Origin: Amycolatopsis sp. cg9
GTDB taxonomy: Bacteria; Actinomycetota; Actinomycetes; Mycobacteriales; Pseudonocardiaceae
NCBI RefSeq assembly: GCF_041346945.1
Contig: NZ_CP166850.1
Coordinates: forward strand, 6,990,501-7,054,500
Reading direction: 5' to 3'
DNA length: 64,000 nucleotides
Both the position numbers and the translations under genes were made by a program. Below the pieces are notes generated by a model. The model made no database searches and had not been told where the DNA came from. It saw only the letters and a list, made by a program, of their open reading frames with translations. Positions 19,478 to 27,566 of this stretch are shown one piece after another. Position 1 is the first letter of the stretch. Every line of letters begins with the position of its first letter.

Positions 19478-21169
19478 GTGTGCGTGAGCTGGACGAACGG
19501 GGAGCAGGATCGGCTGACCTTCCCGGACCTGCCGCGCATGGAGCTGGACCAGTTGCTGGGCCAGCTCGTCGAACGCGCCCAGGAGGTGATGGGCACCCAG
19601 GGCCGGTTGCGCGGCCTGTTGCACGCCAGCCAGATGGTGACCGGCGACCTCGACCTGCCCACCCTGCTGCGCCGGATCGTCGAGGCGGGCCGTGAGCTCC
19701 TCGGCGCGCGGTACGCGGCGCTCGGGGTGATCGGGCCGGACGGTCAGCTCGCCGAGTTCGTCCACGTCGGCATGGACGACGAGACCGTGGCGCGGGTCGG
19801 GCGGCTCCCCGAAGGGAAGGGGCTGCTCGGGGCCGTGGTCGAGGATCCGCGCCCGATCCGGCTGGCGAACATCGGCGACGACCCGCGCTCCTCCGGGTTC
19901 CCCGACGAGCACCCGCCGATGGGCAGCTTCCTCGGCGTGCCGATCCGCGTCCGCGGGGTCGTGTTCGGCAACCTCTACCTCACCGAGTGCCGCGACGGCG
20001 AGTTCAGCGCGGAGGACGAGCAGCTGGCGCTCGCTCTGGCCGCGACCGCGGGGCAGGCCATCGACAACGCGCGGCTCTACGAGACCGCGCGCAAGCAGCA
20101 GGAGTGGCTGAGGGCGTCCGCGGCGATCATGCGGGAGCTGCTCGCGCCGGGGTCCGGGCGGCCGCTGGAGCTGATCGCCGAGCACACGCTCGACCTCGCG
20201 GGCGCCGACCTCGTCACCGTGGTGCGCCCCGTGGCCGAGCGGCTACGCATCGAAGTCGCGGTCGGCGTGGCCGCCGACGAGCTGGTCGGAAGCACGCTCG
20301 ACGTCGACGGGACGCTGTCCGGCCAGGTCTTCTCGACGGGCGCGCCGGTGGTGGGGTCGTGGGTCGACCGGGGGACTCTGCCGGACGCGCCGGCCCCGCT
20401 CCGGACGGACCTCGACGCCGTGCTGGTGGTCCCGCTGACCGGTGCCGGACAGGTGAACGGCGTGCTGACCGCGGCCAGGAAGATCGGCAGGCCGGCCTTC
20501 ACGACCGACGACCTCGAGATGGCGGCGGGGTTCGCCGGCCAGGCGTCGGTGGCCATCGAACTGGCCGACGCCCGCGCCGAGCAGCAGCTCAACGAGCTCT
20601 ACGACGAGCGCGACCGGATCGCCGCGGAGCTGCACAGCGACGTGGTCCAACGGCTGTACGCGATCGGTCTGTCCCTGCAGACGGCCGCCGGCGCGGCCCG
20701 CTCGGAAGCCGTCGCCCGTCGGGTCCGGTCGGCGATCGCCGACCTCGACCGGGTGATCGCCCGGATCCGCGACACGGTCTTCCAGCTGGACGACGTGCTG
20801 CCCCGGTCCACGGTGACGGTGCGCGACCGGGTGCTGGACGTGCTGGCGGAGGCCGGCGCCGAGCTGGGGCTCACCGCGTCGACGGAGTTCTCCGGCAAAC
20901 TCGACGCGATCGAGCCGGCGGAACTGGCGGACGAGCTGGTCACGGCGCTGCGCGAGGGCTTGCGGCTGATCGCCGGACACACCGGGGCCGGGGCGGTCGA
21001 GGTCTCGGTGCGTGCGGGTGCGGACCGGCTGAGCGTGGTCCTCGCCCACGACGGCGGCCCGTTCGCCGGCACGCCGGAGCTGACCAGGCTCGTCGAGCTG
21101 GCGGCCCGCCGCGGCGGGGTTTCGGAAGTGCGTGCGCACGAGCTGACGTGGTGGGTGCCGCTGTCCTGA
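19478..21169 (+). CDS. DosS-like haem-GAF sensor protein with degenerate kinase core
   Basis: This 563-residue protein is collinear with DosS/DosT and OsdK: GAF-A at about 60-200, GAF-B at about 225-365, a dimerisation/phosphoacceptor helix at about 376-435, and an ATPase-like tail. GAF-A has FPDEHPPM, whose H145 aligns with the haem ligand His149 of DosS. The phosphoacceptor block ERDRIAAELHSDVVQRL keeps H386, but the acidic residue that follows it is Ser. The ATPase domain lacks the N-box Asn (EGLRLIAGHT replaces EAxSNAxRHA), the G1 DxGxG (now HDGGP) and the GxGL loop. Sensing looks intact; autophosphorylation looks unlikely. Start GTG 19478 is chosen; GTG 19484 is possible. Confidence 0.87.
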   Translation: MCVSWTNGEQDRLTFPDLPRMELDQLLGQLVERAQEVMGTQGRLRGLLHASQMVTGDLDLPTLLRRIVEAGRELLGARYAALGVIGPDGQLAEFVHVGMDDETVARVGRLPEGKGLLGAVVEDPRPIRLANIGDDPRSSGFPDEHPPMGSFLGVPIRVRGVVFGNLYLTECRDGEFSAEDEQLALALAATAGQAIDNARLYETARKQQEWLRASAAIMRELLAPGSGRPLELIAEHTLDLAGADLVTVVRPVAERLRIEVAVGVAADELVGSTLDVDGTLSGQVFSTGAPVVGSWVDRGTLPDAPAPLRTDLDAVLVVPLTGAGQVNGVLTAARKIGRPAFTTDDLEMAAGFAGQASVAIELADARAEQQLNELYDERDRIAAELHSDVVQRLYAIGLSLQTAAGAARSEAVARRVRSAIADLDRVIARIRDTVFQLDDVLPRSTVTVRDRVLDVLAEAGAELGLTASTEFSGKLDAIEPAELADELVTALREGLRLIAGHTGAGAVEVSVRAGADRLSVVLAHDGGPFAGTPELTRLVELAARRGGVSEVRAHELTWWVPLS

Positions 21170-21217
21170 GACCGCGCGCCCGGGTGGTCGTGCCCGTCGG
21201 TGTTCTCGGCCCCCGGG

Positions 21218-21242
21218 CGGGTCTTCGGTGACGAAGGTCCTC
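21218..21242. promoter_or_regulatory. Overlapping DosR/OsdR-type boxes upstream of hsp20
   Basis: GGGTCTTCGGTGAC (21219-21232) and GGTGACGAAGGTCCTC (21227-21242) overlap. They lie about 95-115 bp upstream of the Hsp20 ATG in the 165-bp gap after the sensor gene. Matches are moderate. Confidence 0.5.
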
Positions 21243-21334
21243 GCGGTTCGGGTAGTCCGGCCGCGTCGCGGAAGCCGGTACCCGAGGTCTCCTTGTGGTG
21301 CGGCGCCCGTCGCCGCGAGGAAGGAGAAACACCG

Positions 21335-21742
21335 ATGACTGCCTTGGTGCCGGGTTCACGCCTGGCGTTGCCGAGCATCGCGGCGTGGCTGGAGAACCCG
21401 TGGCCGTTCGCCGAGCACAACCCGGTGCGGATCGAGGAGTCCACAGAGGACGGCAAGTACCTCGTCCGCGCGGAGCTGCCCGGTTTCGACCCGGACAAGC
21501 ACATCTCCGTGACCACCCACAACGGTCTGCTCACCATCACCGCCGAGCGGGAGGCGAAGGAGAGCACGGAGGGCCGCAGCGAGTTCTACTACGGCACCTT
21601 CAGCCGCACGGTCAGCCTGCCGGCCGGGGCCGACCCGGCAAAGGTGAAGGCGGCGTACGCCGACGGCATCCTCGAGATCTCGATGCCGGTTTCGGAGCAC
21701 CCGCGTGACAAGCACGTCAAGATCCAGGTCACGAAGAACTAG
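21335..21742 (+). CDS. Hsp20/alpha-crystallin small heat shock protein
   Basis: This 135-residue ATP-independent chaperone has an alpha-crystallin domain from about residue 30 (RIEESTEDGKYLVRAELPG) to about 128, including YYGTFSRTVSLP and ADGILEISMP. The short N-terminal arm and lack of an IXI-type tail resemble HspX/Acr (Rv2031c), the classic DosR-regulon chaperone. AAGGAG precedes the ATG at good distance. It sits directly after the DosS-like gene. Confidence 0.92.
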   Translation: MTALVPGSRLALPSIAAWLENPWPFAEHNPVRIEESTEDGKYLVRAELPGFDPDKHISVTTHNGLLTITAEREAKESTEGRSEFYYGTFSRTVSLPAGADPAKVKAAYADGILEISMPVSEHPRDKHVKIQVTKN

Positions 21743-21832
21743 GTGACCTCCGGTGGGCGCGGCCTCTGGGCCGGCCGCGCCCACCCGCACGCGCCCACGC
21801 CGTCCCCGCAAACCTCCGGAAGAGGTGAAGCC

Positions 21833-22216
21833 ATGCACGTCCTGCTGACCGAATCTTCCTTCGGGGACGCCGACTTCCTGGTCCAGCCCCTGCGCGACGC
21901 CGGCTGCCAGGTCAGCCGGTGCCACAGCCGGGCGGGCCTCTGCCGGGCCCTCGCCCCCGGCGGCCGCTGCCCGCTCGACGAGCCGTTCGCCCAGCCCGAC
22001 CTGGTGGTCGACGTCCGTGGCCAGGGGCCCGAGCTGACCGCCCGCGAGTACGGCGTCGTGTGCGCGGTCCGCGACCACGTGCCCGTCGCGCTGGTCTCCC
22101 CGGACCCGGCCGTCCGGGCGGAGATCCCGGACGGGCTGGAGAACCGGGTCACGGTGATCGACGTCGACGGCCTGCTGGCCACGTGCCGGGCCGCCTCGAG
22201 GCACCTCGGCGGATGA
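21833..22216 (+). CDS. Receiver-like small protein lacking the acidic pocket
   Basis: This 127-residue protein folds on paper like a response-regulator receiver: strand MHVLLTESS, helix, strand QVSRCHS, strand PDLVVDVRG with an Asp in the phosphoacceptor place, strand VPVALVSPD and strand RVTVIDVDG. The acidic pair after strand 1 and the conserved Lys after strand 5 are missing, so normal phosphorylation is doubtful. There is no DNA-binding domain. AGAGGTGAAG precedes the ATG at 21833. It lies 90 bp behind hsp20 and close to the DosS-like gene, so a partner role is tempting but unproven. Confidence 0.6.
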   Translation: MHVLLTESSFGDADFLVQPLRDAGCQVSRCHSRAGLCRALAPGGRCPLDEPFAQPDLVVDVRGQGPELTAREYGVVCAVRDHVPVALVSPDPAVRAEIPDGLENRVTVIDVDGLLATCRAASRHLGG

Positions 22217-22288
22217 CCGCGCCCGGGTCCCGGCGGGCCCGCCCGCCGGCGCGTTGGTGCGGCCCGGCCCTGGGCGTCGCGGAAGTCC

Positions 22289-22358
22289 GGCCGACCGAGC
22301 CGCATGCCCGGGGCCGACCGAGCCGCCTGCCCGGGCCGATCGAACTGCCTGCCCCGGC
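22289..22358 (+). repeat. Three direct repeats of about 23 bp in the gap before the P2 ATPase
   Basis: The 354-bp gap 22217-22570 has no convincing gene. It contains three imperfect units starting at 22289, 22312 and 22334, each opening GGCCGAYCGARC and ending CCTGCCCGG or similar. Units 1 and 2 differ at one position; unit 3 is more diverged. No spacers, so this is not a CRISPR. It could be a protein-binding array or a slippage product. Confidence 0.5.
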
Positions 22359-22570
22359 CGGGCGGACGGCCCGCTTCGGGTGCGGGGCGGCCCTCTCGTT
22401 CCTCGGCGCCGGGTGCCCGCCGGTGCCGATCACCACCTCCGGCGCCACCCCGTATCCGCCGGTACCGCACCGCGCTCGGCCCGCCTCGCCGCGGAGCCGC
22501 TCCCGCCCGGCGTTCCGCGAGGCGGGCTCCTGGCCGGCCTCGCCACCCCGAAGCGAAGGAACCCCTGACG

Positions 22571-25243
22571 ATGACCATGCACCTGAGGGCGAAAGCCGTC
22601 GCCGGCCCGGCGCCCGAGGTCGACGCGCGCGAGCCGGTCGCCCGCCTGCTGCGGGACCTGCGCACCGCCGTCACCGGGCTGACCGCGCGCGAAGCCGCCC
22701 GGCGCCTCCAGGCGAGCGGCCCGAACGCGCTGCCCGCCCAGCACGGCGCGAAGTGGCCGCTGGCGCTGCTGCGGCAGCTGATCCACCCGCTGGCCCTGCT
22801 GCTGTGGGTCGCCGCCGGGCTCGCCTGGTTCGCCGGGACGACGAACCTCGCGCTCGCGATCGTCGGTGTCATCCTGCTCAACGGCCTGCTGGCGTTCGTC
22901 CAGGAGCAGCAGGCGGAAAAGGCCGTCGAAGCGCTCGGCCGCTACCTGCCCGACCGCGCGGCGGTGCTGCGCGACGGCACCGTCTGGCACGTGCCCGCGA
23001 CCGAGGTCGTGCCCGGGGACGTGCTGGTGCTCGCCGAGGGCGACCGCGTCCCGGCCGACGCCCGGCTCGTCGAAGGCACCCTCGACGTCGACGCGTCGAT
23101 GCTGACGGGGGAGTCGGCGCCGGTGACGCGGATGGCCGACGTCCACGACGACGCGACCCGGCCGCTGGAGTCGCCGGTGCTCGTGTTCAGCGGCACGGTG
23201 TGCGTCGCCGGCGCCGCGCACGCGGTCGTGCACGCCACGGGACGGCACACCGAGATCGGCCGGATCGCGTCGCTCTCGGCGCGGGTCGGGCGCGAGGAGA
23301 GCCCGCTGGAGCGGCAGGTGCGGCGCGTCGCGTGGCTGATCGCCGGCGTCGCGGTCGTGGTCGGCATCGGGTTCCTGCCGCTGGGCTGGCTGGCCGGGCT
23401 GTCGTGGTCGGCGGCCTTCGCGTTCGCGATCGGCCTGCTCGTCGCGAACGTCCCCGAGGGGCTGCTGCCGACGATCACCCTCGCGCTGGCCGCCGGGGTC
23501 CGGTCGATGGCCAAGGAAGGCGCGCTCGTCAAACGGCTGTCCGCGGTCGAAACGCTCGGCTCCACGACGGTGATCTGCACCGACAAGACCGGCACCCTGA
23601 CCCGCAACGCGATGCACGTCGAAGAGGTCCGGGACGGCCTGGGCGCGCCGCTGCCGGACGCCGGTGCGCTGGCCGCGTCCCTCGCGCGCTGCAGCACCGC
23701 CGACCTCGCCGCGGAGAACGGCGATCCGACGGAGCTGGCCCTGCTGGGCTACGCGGCCGCCCACGGGACCGCGCTCGACCCGGCGGCCCGCGAGACCGCG
23801 CGGCAGACCCTGTACTCGTTCGACCCCCGGCTCAAGCGGATGTCCACTGTGGATTCCATCGCCGGTTCGCTCTTCGTGGCCACCAAGGGCGCGCCCGAAC
23901 AGGTGGTGCCGCGGTGCGCGTCGGCCCTCGACGCGTCCGGCGCGGAGGTGCCGCTGACGGGCGCGCTGCGGGAGCGGATCATCGGACGCGTCGACGAGAT
24001 GGCGGGCCGGGCCCTGCGCGTGCTGGCCGTCGCCCGCCGCGGCGTGCCCGCGGTGCCCGGCAGCCGCGACGAAGCCGAGTCGGACCTGTGCCTGCTGGGT
24101 CTGGTGGGGCTCGTCGACCCGCCGCGCCCCGAGGTCGCCGCCGCGGTCGCGGACTGCCATTCGGCGGGGATCACCGTCCACGTCGTGACCGGCGACAACG
24201 GCTTGACGGCGGCGGAGATCGCCCGCCGAGTCGGGATCGGCGCGGACCGCGTGATCAGCGGCGACGAGCTCTCCCGGATGCCGGAACCGGCGCTCGACGA
24301 AGCGCTCAAGGCCGACGGTGAGATCGTGTTCTCCCGCGCGGCACCGGAAGACAAGCTGCGCATCGCCGACGCGCTGCGCGACTGCGGCGAAGTCGTGGCG
24401 ATGACCGGCGACGGCGTCAACGACGCACCCGCGCTGCGCCGCGCGGACATCGGCGTGGCGATGGGCGTCGGCGGCACGGACGTCGCGAAGGAAGCGGCGA
24501 CGGTGGTGCTCACGGACGACAACTTCGCGACCATCGTCGCGGGCGTGCGGGAGGGGCGGCGGGTCTTCGACAACGTCCGCAAGTTCGTGCTCTACATCTT
24601 CGCGCACGCGGTGCCGGAGGTGCTGCCGTTCCTGCTGTTCGCGGTGTCCGGCGGGATGATCCCGCTGCCGCTGACGGTGCTGCAGATCCTGGCGATCGAC
24701 CTGGGCACGGAAACGCTGCCCGCGCTGGCCCTCGGCCGCGAACCCGCGGAGCCGGGCCTGATGTCCCGCCGCCCGCGGCGCCGCTCGGAGGGCGTGGTCA
24801 CCGGCCGGATGCTGCTGCGGGCGTGGGGGATCATGGGCCTGCTGTCGGGGATCCTGGTGCTGGGCGCGTACTTCGCGGTGCTGTACGCGGCGGGCTGGCA
24901 CCCGGGCGCGGACGTCTCGGCCGGAGCCCCGCTGCACCACGCGTACCTCCAGGCGACGACGGCCAGCTTCGCGGCGATCGTGTTCTGCCAGATCGGCACG
25001 GCGTTCGCGTCCCGCACGGAGCGGGTCTCGCTGCGGGAGATCGGCCTCACGACCAACCGCCTGCTGCTGGGCGGCATCGCGTTCGAGATCGTCTTCGCGG
25101 CGGCGCTGATCTACCTGCCACCGCTGCAGACGCTGTTCGGCACCGCGGCGTTGCCGGCGTGGGTGATCGCGCTGATGCTGCCGATGCCGGTCCTGGTGTG
25201 GGGAGCCGACGAGCTGTTCCGCTGGGTCACCCGCCGTCGCTGA
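22571..25243 (+). CDS. P2-type cation-transporting ATPase
   Basis: This 890-residue P-type ATPase is of the Ca2+ or Na+/K+-type group, like DosR-regulated CtpF (Rv1997). It has an N-terminal cation ATPase domain, the TGES loop (LTGESAPV), the membrane motif [10 protein letters not shown], the phosphorylation site CTDKTGTLT, a KGAPE nucleotide-binding motif, and [11 protein letters not shown]. The later [17 protein letters not shown] resembles the Na,K-type M6 region. About ten membrane helices are expected. The transported cation cannot be fixed from sequence. The ATG at 22571 follows GAAGGAAC. No clear box was found close upstream. Confidence 0.9.
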   Translation: MTMHLRAKAVAGPAPEVDAREPVARLLRDLRTAVTGLTAREAARRLQASGPNALPAQHGAKWPLALLRQLIHPLALLLWVAAGLAWFAGTTNLALAIVGVILLNGLLAFVQEQQAEKAVEALGRYLPDRAAVLRDGTVWHVPATEVVPGDVLVLAEGDRVPADARLVEGTLDVDASMLTGESAPVTRMADVHDDATRPLESPVLVFSGTVCVAGAAHAVVHATGRHTEIGRIASLSARVGREESPLERQVRRVAWLIAGVAVVVGIGFLPLGWLAGLSWSAAFAFAIGLLVANVPEGLLPTITLALAAGVRSMAKEGALVKRLSAVETLGSTTVICTDKTGTLTRNAMHVEEVRDGLGAPLPDAGALAASLARCSTADLAAENGDPTELALLGYAAAHGTALDPAARETARQTLYSFDPRLKRMSTVDSIAGSLFVATKGAPEQVVPRCASALDASGAEVPLTGALRERIIGRVDEMAGRALRVLAVARRGVPAVPGSRDEAESDLCLLGLVGLVDPPRPEVAAAVADCHSAGITVHVVTGDNGLTAAEIARRVGIGADRVISGDELSRMPEPALDEALKADGEIVFSRAAPEDKLRIADALRDCGEVVAMTGDGVNDAPALRRADIGVAMGVGGTDVAKEAATVVLTDDNFATIVAGVREGRRVFDNVRKFVLYIFAHAVPEVLPFLLFAVSGGMIPLPLTVLQILAIDLGTETLPALALGREPAEPGLMSRRPRRRSEGVVTGRMLLRAWGIMGLLSGILVLGAYFAVLYAAGWHPGADVSAGAPLHHAYLQATTASFAAIVFCQIGTAFASRTERVSLREIGLTTNRLLLGGIAFEIVFAAALIYLPPLQTLFGTAALPAWVIALMLPMPVLVWGADELFRWVTRRR

Positions 25244-25259
25244 TCAGCGGCCCGCGCAT

Positions 25260-25923
25260 TTGGTTGGTGCAAACTGCCGGCTTCGAGCAGACGACTCCGA
25301 ACAACTGAATCCAAGCAGACCAGGCCTGGGGCACCTGGTCGGTTTGGGTGCGGTGCTCTTTCCCGACGAACCCGCGGAAGGCAAAAAGGTGCGCGCCGAG
25401 CTGCAGCGCAGGACGATCGAAGCGGCGGTCGAGGCCGGGGTGAAGTCGGTTTCCGTCGTGTGGGCCCGGGGCCGCGTCGAATGGGGAGTGCCCCGGGTAC
25501 GTGCCACAATCCTGGGATTTCTCTACGACAAGGTGTCCGACTTCCTGAAGAACCAGTATCCGCCGGGGCGAGGAGTCTTCATCCCGGACGAGCCGGGCGG
25601 TAACTCCGCCGAACAACACGCTTGGCTCGCGGAGACGCTTCCCCGCAAGAACCAGGGAACCAAGTTCACCGCGCCGACGCAGATCGTGCTGCCGATTCTG
25701 ATGGCGCCGTCCGACCGCGTCCCTCAGCTTCAGCTCGCTGATCTTGTCGCGGGACAAGTACGGGCGGGTCGGCGGAACGGGTCTCACACTCTGGCGGCCC
25801 GATCTCGCGAACCTCTACTGGCACGTCTGCGGCGATACGACTCGATGGCACCAAGGCGCAGAATACGATCTGCCGCACGACGGCTGGGACTACCACGACA
25901 ACGCCGGGATCCCTGCAGCTTGA
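25260..25923 (+). pseudogene. Frameshifted DUF3800-domain remnant
   Basis: The first frame carries recognisable DUF3800 blocks: ADDSEQ (the acidic start motif), LVGLGAVLFPDE, and LQLADLVAG near 25745. After about 25760 that frame becomes antisense-like. The +1 frame instead gives GRVGGTGLTLWRPDLANLYW, a typical DUF3800 C-terminal end, up to a TGA at 25921. A segment of some 20 residues also seems missing at the junction. No convincing start codon or ribosome site is present; TTG 25260 is nominal. Base composition is clearly less GC-rich than around it. DUF3800 proteins are often mobile or defence-associated, so this looks like a decayed acquisition. Confidence 0.6.
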
Positions 25924-25948
25924 GGAACCCCGGCGACAGAACGCGGTC

Positions 25949-26413
25949 TCAGGCCGGGGCGAGGTGGCGGGCCGCCTCGGGGGTGATGACCACCACCGGG
26001 CAGCGGGAGAAGCGGACGCACTCGCGTCCGACGCTGCCCAGCACCAGGTCGGCCACCGCGCCGCCGCGGTGGGTGCCCAGTACCAGCAGGTCCGCGTCGG
26101 CCGAGGCGGTCACCAGCTCGGTCGCCGGGTCGCCGTGGACCGTGCGGGTCTCGATCTCGGCCGCGCTGCCGGCGGCGAGGCCGGCGAGGTGGTCGTCCAG
26201 CGAGTAGCCGGCTTCCGGCACGCGGCCGTGCGGCTGGATCGCGAAGGACGTGCCCGGCAGCAGCGTGTCCCGCGGCCGGACGAGGATCGCGCGGACGACG
26301 TCCCCCGCGTGCGCGCCCACCTCGAGCGCCCACCTCAAGGCCGCGTCGCCGCGGGGGGTGCCGTCCGTCCCGACGACGATGATGCGGCCCGTGCGCGGTT
26401 TCGGGGAAGTCAT
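25949..26413 (-). CDS. Universal stress protein, single Usp domain
   Basis: This 154-residue Usp opens RIIVVGTDGTPRGDAALRWALE. The nucleotide loop is GTHRGGAVADLVLGS, where the second glycine of the G-x2-G-x9-G-S pattern is Arg, so ATP binding may be altered. The start is the ATG at 26413; longer open frames upstream lack a ribosome site. It is transcribed divergently from the nitroreductase at 26586 across the tandem boxes at 26476-26513. Confidence 0.87.
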   Translation of the reverse strand: MTSPKPRTGRIIVVGTDGTPRGDAALRWALEVGAHAGDVVRAILVRPRDTLLPGTSFAIQPHGRVPEAGYSLDDHLAGLAAGSAAEIETRTVHGDPATELVTASADADLLVLGTHRGGAVADLVLGSVGRECVRFSRCPVVVITPEAARHLAPA

Positions 26414-26475
26414 GGCAGGTCTCGCTTTCTCTTCAGTGTCACCGCGATCGTGCGCCGTCCGCACCGGTGCCGGTA

Positions 26476-26513
26476 GGGGCCGAATTCCGCCGGAGCAGGG
26501 GACTTTGTGCTCC
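26476..26513. promoter_or_regulatory. Tandem DosR/OsdR-type boxes, divergent promoter
   Basis: GGGGCCGAATTCCGC (26476-26490) and GGGGACTTTGTGCTCC (26498-26513) are centred about 22 bp apart. They lie 63-100 bp from the Usp start (26413) and 73-110 bp from the nitroreductase start (26586). Confidence 0.58.
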
Positions 26514-26585
26514 GGTGCCGTCCCGGGGGCCCGGCGACCATGGCCGGAGCGGAGCGTCCGGTCTCCGCGATGAGGAGTGACCGCG

Positions 26586-27566
26586 ATGACCGCCGCAGCA
26601 CCGGCAGCCCTGACCCGCGAGCAGATCGGCGTGCTCGCCCGCGCGGTGAGCCGCGCGCCTTCGGTGCACAACAGCCAGCCGTGGCAGCTGCACGTCCGCG
26701 GGACCGAGGTGGACCTGCTCCAGCGCCGGACCGTCGAACTGCGCCGCCACGACCCGTTCGGCCGCGACCGGCTGCTGTCCTGCGGCGCCGCGCTCACGAA
26801 CCTCGAACTCGCGGTCCGCGCGCTCGGCCGGGACTGCCACGTCGACCGGCGGGACGGCGAAGACGTCGTCGCCGCGGTGACGATCGGCCGTCCGAAAGCG
26901 GCCTCCCCCCGGGACTACACGCTGTTCCAGGCCATCGGCCGCCGCCGCAGTCACCGGCGCGCGTTCCACCACGGCCGGGTGCCGCAGGGCGTCCACGCCG
27001 CGCTGGTCGCGGCCGGGGAGGCGACCGGCGTGCACGTGGCGGCCCCCGCGCACCTGGAAAAACTGGCCGAGCTGCTCGGCTTCGCCACGCGCGTGCTCCG
27101 TGAGGACCGCGGCTACCAGCGCGAATTGGCGATGTGGACCGCGCACACGACGGTGACCGGGGACGGCGTCCCCGAAGAAGCGCTCAGCTCCGAAGCTCTG
27201 CCGGTGGCGGGCTTGGTGCGCCCCGATACCCCGGTGCCCGACGACGCCGTGCTGGCCGAACGGCTGGCCGTGGAGAACCTCCTGGTCGTCTGCACCGACG
27301 GCGACACGCGGGCCGAGCACCTGGCCGCCGGCGCGGCCCTGCAGCGCGTCTGGCTGACGGCGACGGCGAAAGCACTGGTCGGGTCGATCATCACGCAGCC
27401 GTTGCACCTGACCGGCTTCCGGGCCCGGCTCGTTTCGGAGCTGGCCCTGCCGGGCGTGCCGCAGGCGATCTTCCGGTTCGGCTACCCCGCGGTCCCGGCC
27501 GCACCCTCGCCGCGGCTGCCGCTCGGCGAACTGTTCCCCGACGGACCCTCAGGAGGACTCCGATGA
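26586..27566 (+). CDS. Acg-type nitroreductase-family protein
   Basis: This 326-residue Acg-family member has the block VSRAPSVHNSQPWQ, the DPFGRDRLLSCGAA segment and a C-terminal FRFGYPAVPAAPSPR. The start is the ATG at 26586, with GAGGAG 9 bp upstream, rather than GTG 26577. Its stop overlaps the PEP synthase ATG (ATGA), so the two are cotranslated. Family members probably bind FMN and reduce or sequester it under hypoxia. Sequence identity to the other three paralogues is visibly low outside the motifs. Confidence 0.86.
   Translation: MTAAAPAALTREQIGVLARAVSRAPSVHNSQPWQLHVRGTEVDLLQRRTVELRRHDPFGRDRLLSCGAALTNLELAVRALGRDCHVDRRDGEDVVAAVTIGRPKAASPRDYTLFQAIGRRRSHRRAFHHGRVPQGVHAALVAAGEATGVHVAAPAHLEKLAELLGFATRVLREDRGYQRELAMWTAHTTVTGDGVPEEALSSEALPVAGLVRPDTPVPDDAVLAERLAVENLLVVCTDGDTRAEHLAAGAALQRVWLTATAKALVGSIITQPLHLTGFRARLVSELALPGVPQAIFRFGYPAVPAAPSPRLPLGELFPDGPSGGLR

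Noticed and set aside
22289..22358. Direct repeats considered as a CRISPR array
   Set aside because: Only three imperfect units, no spacers and no cas genes nearby.
22430..24940. Long leftward open frame opposite the P2 ATPase
   Set aside because: Same shadow effect; the plus strand encodes every P-type ATPase motif.
25924..26207. Continuation of the DUF3800 frame to 26207
   Set aside because: Past 25923 it is antisense to the Usp gene and shows no family resemblance.
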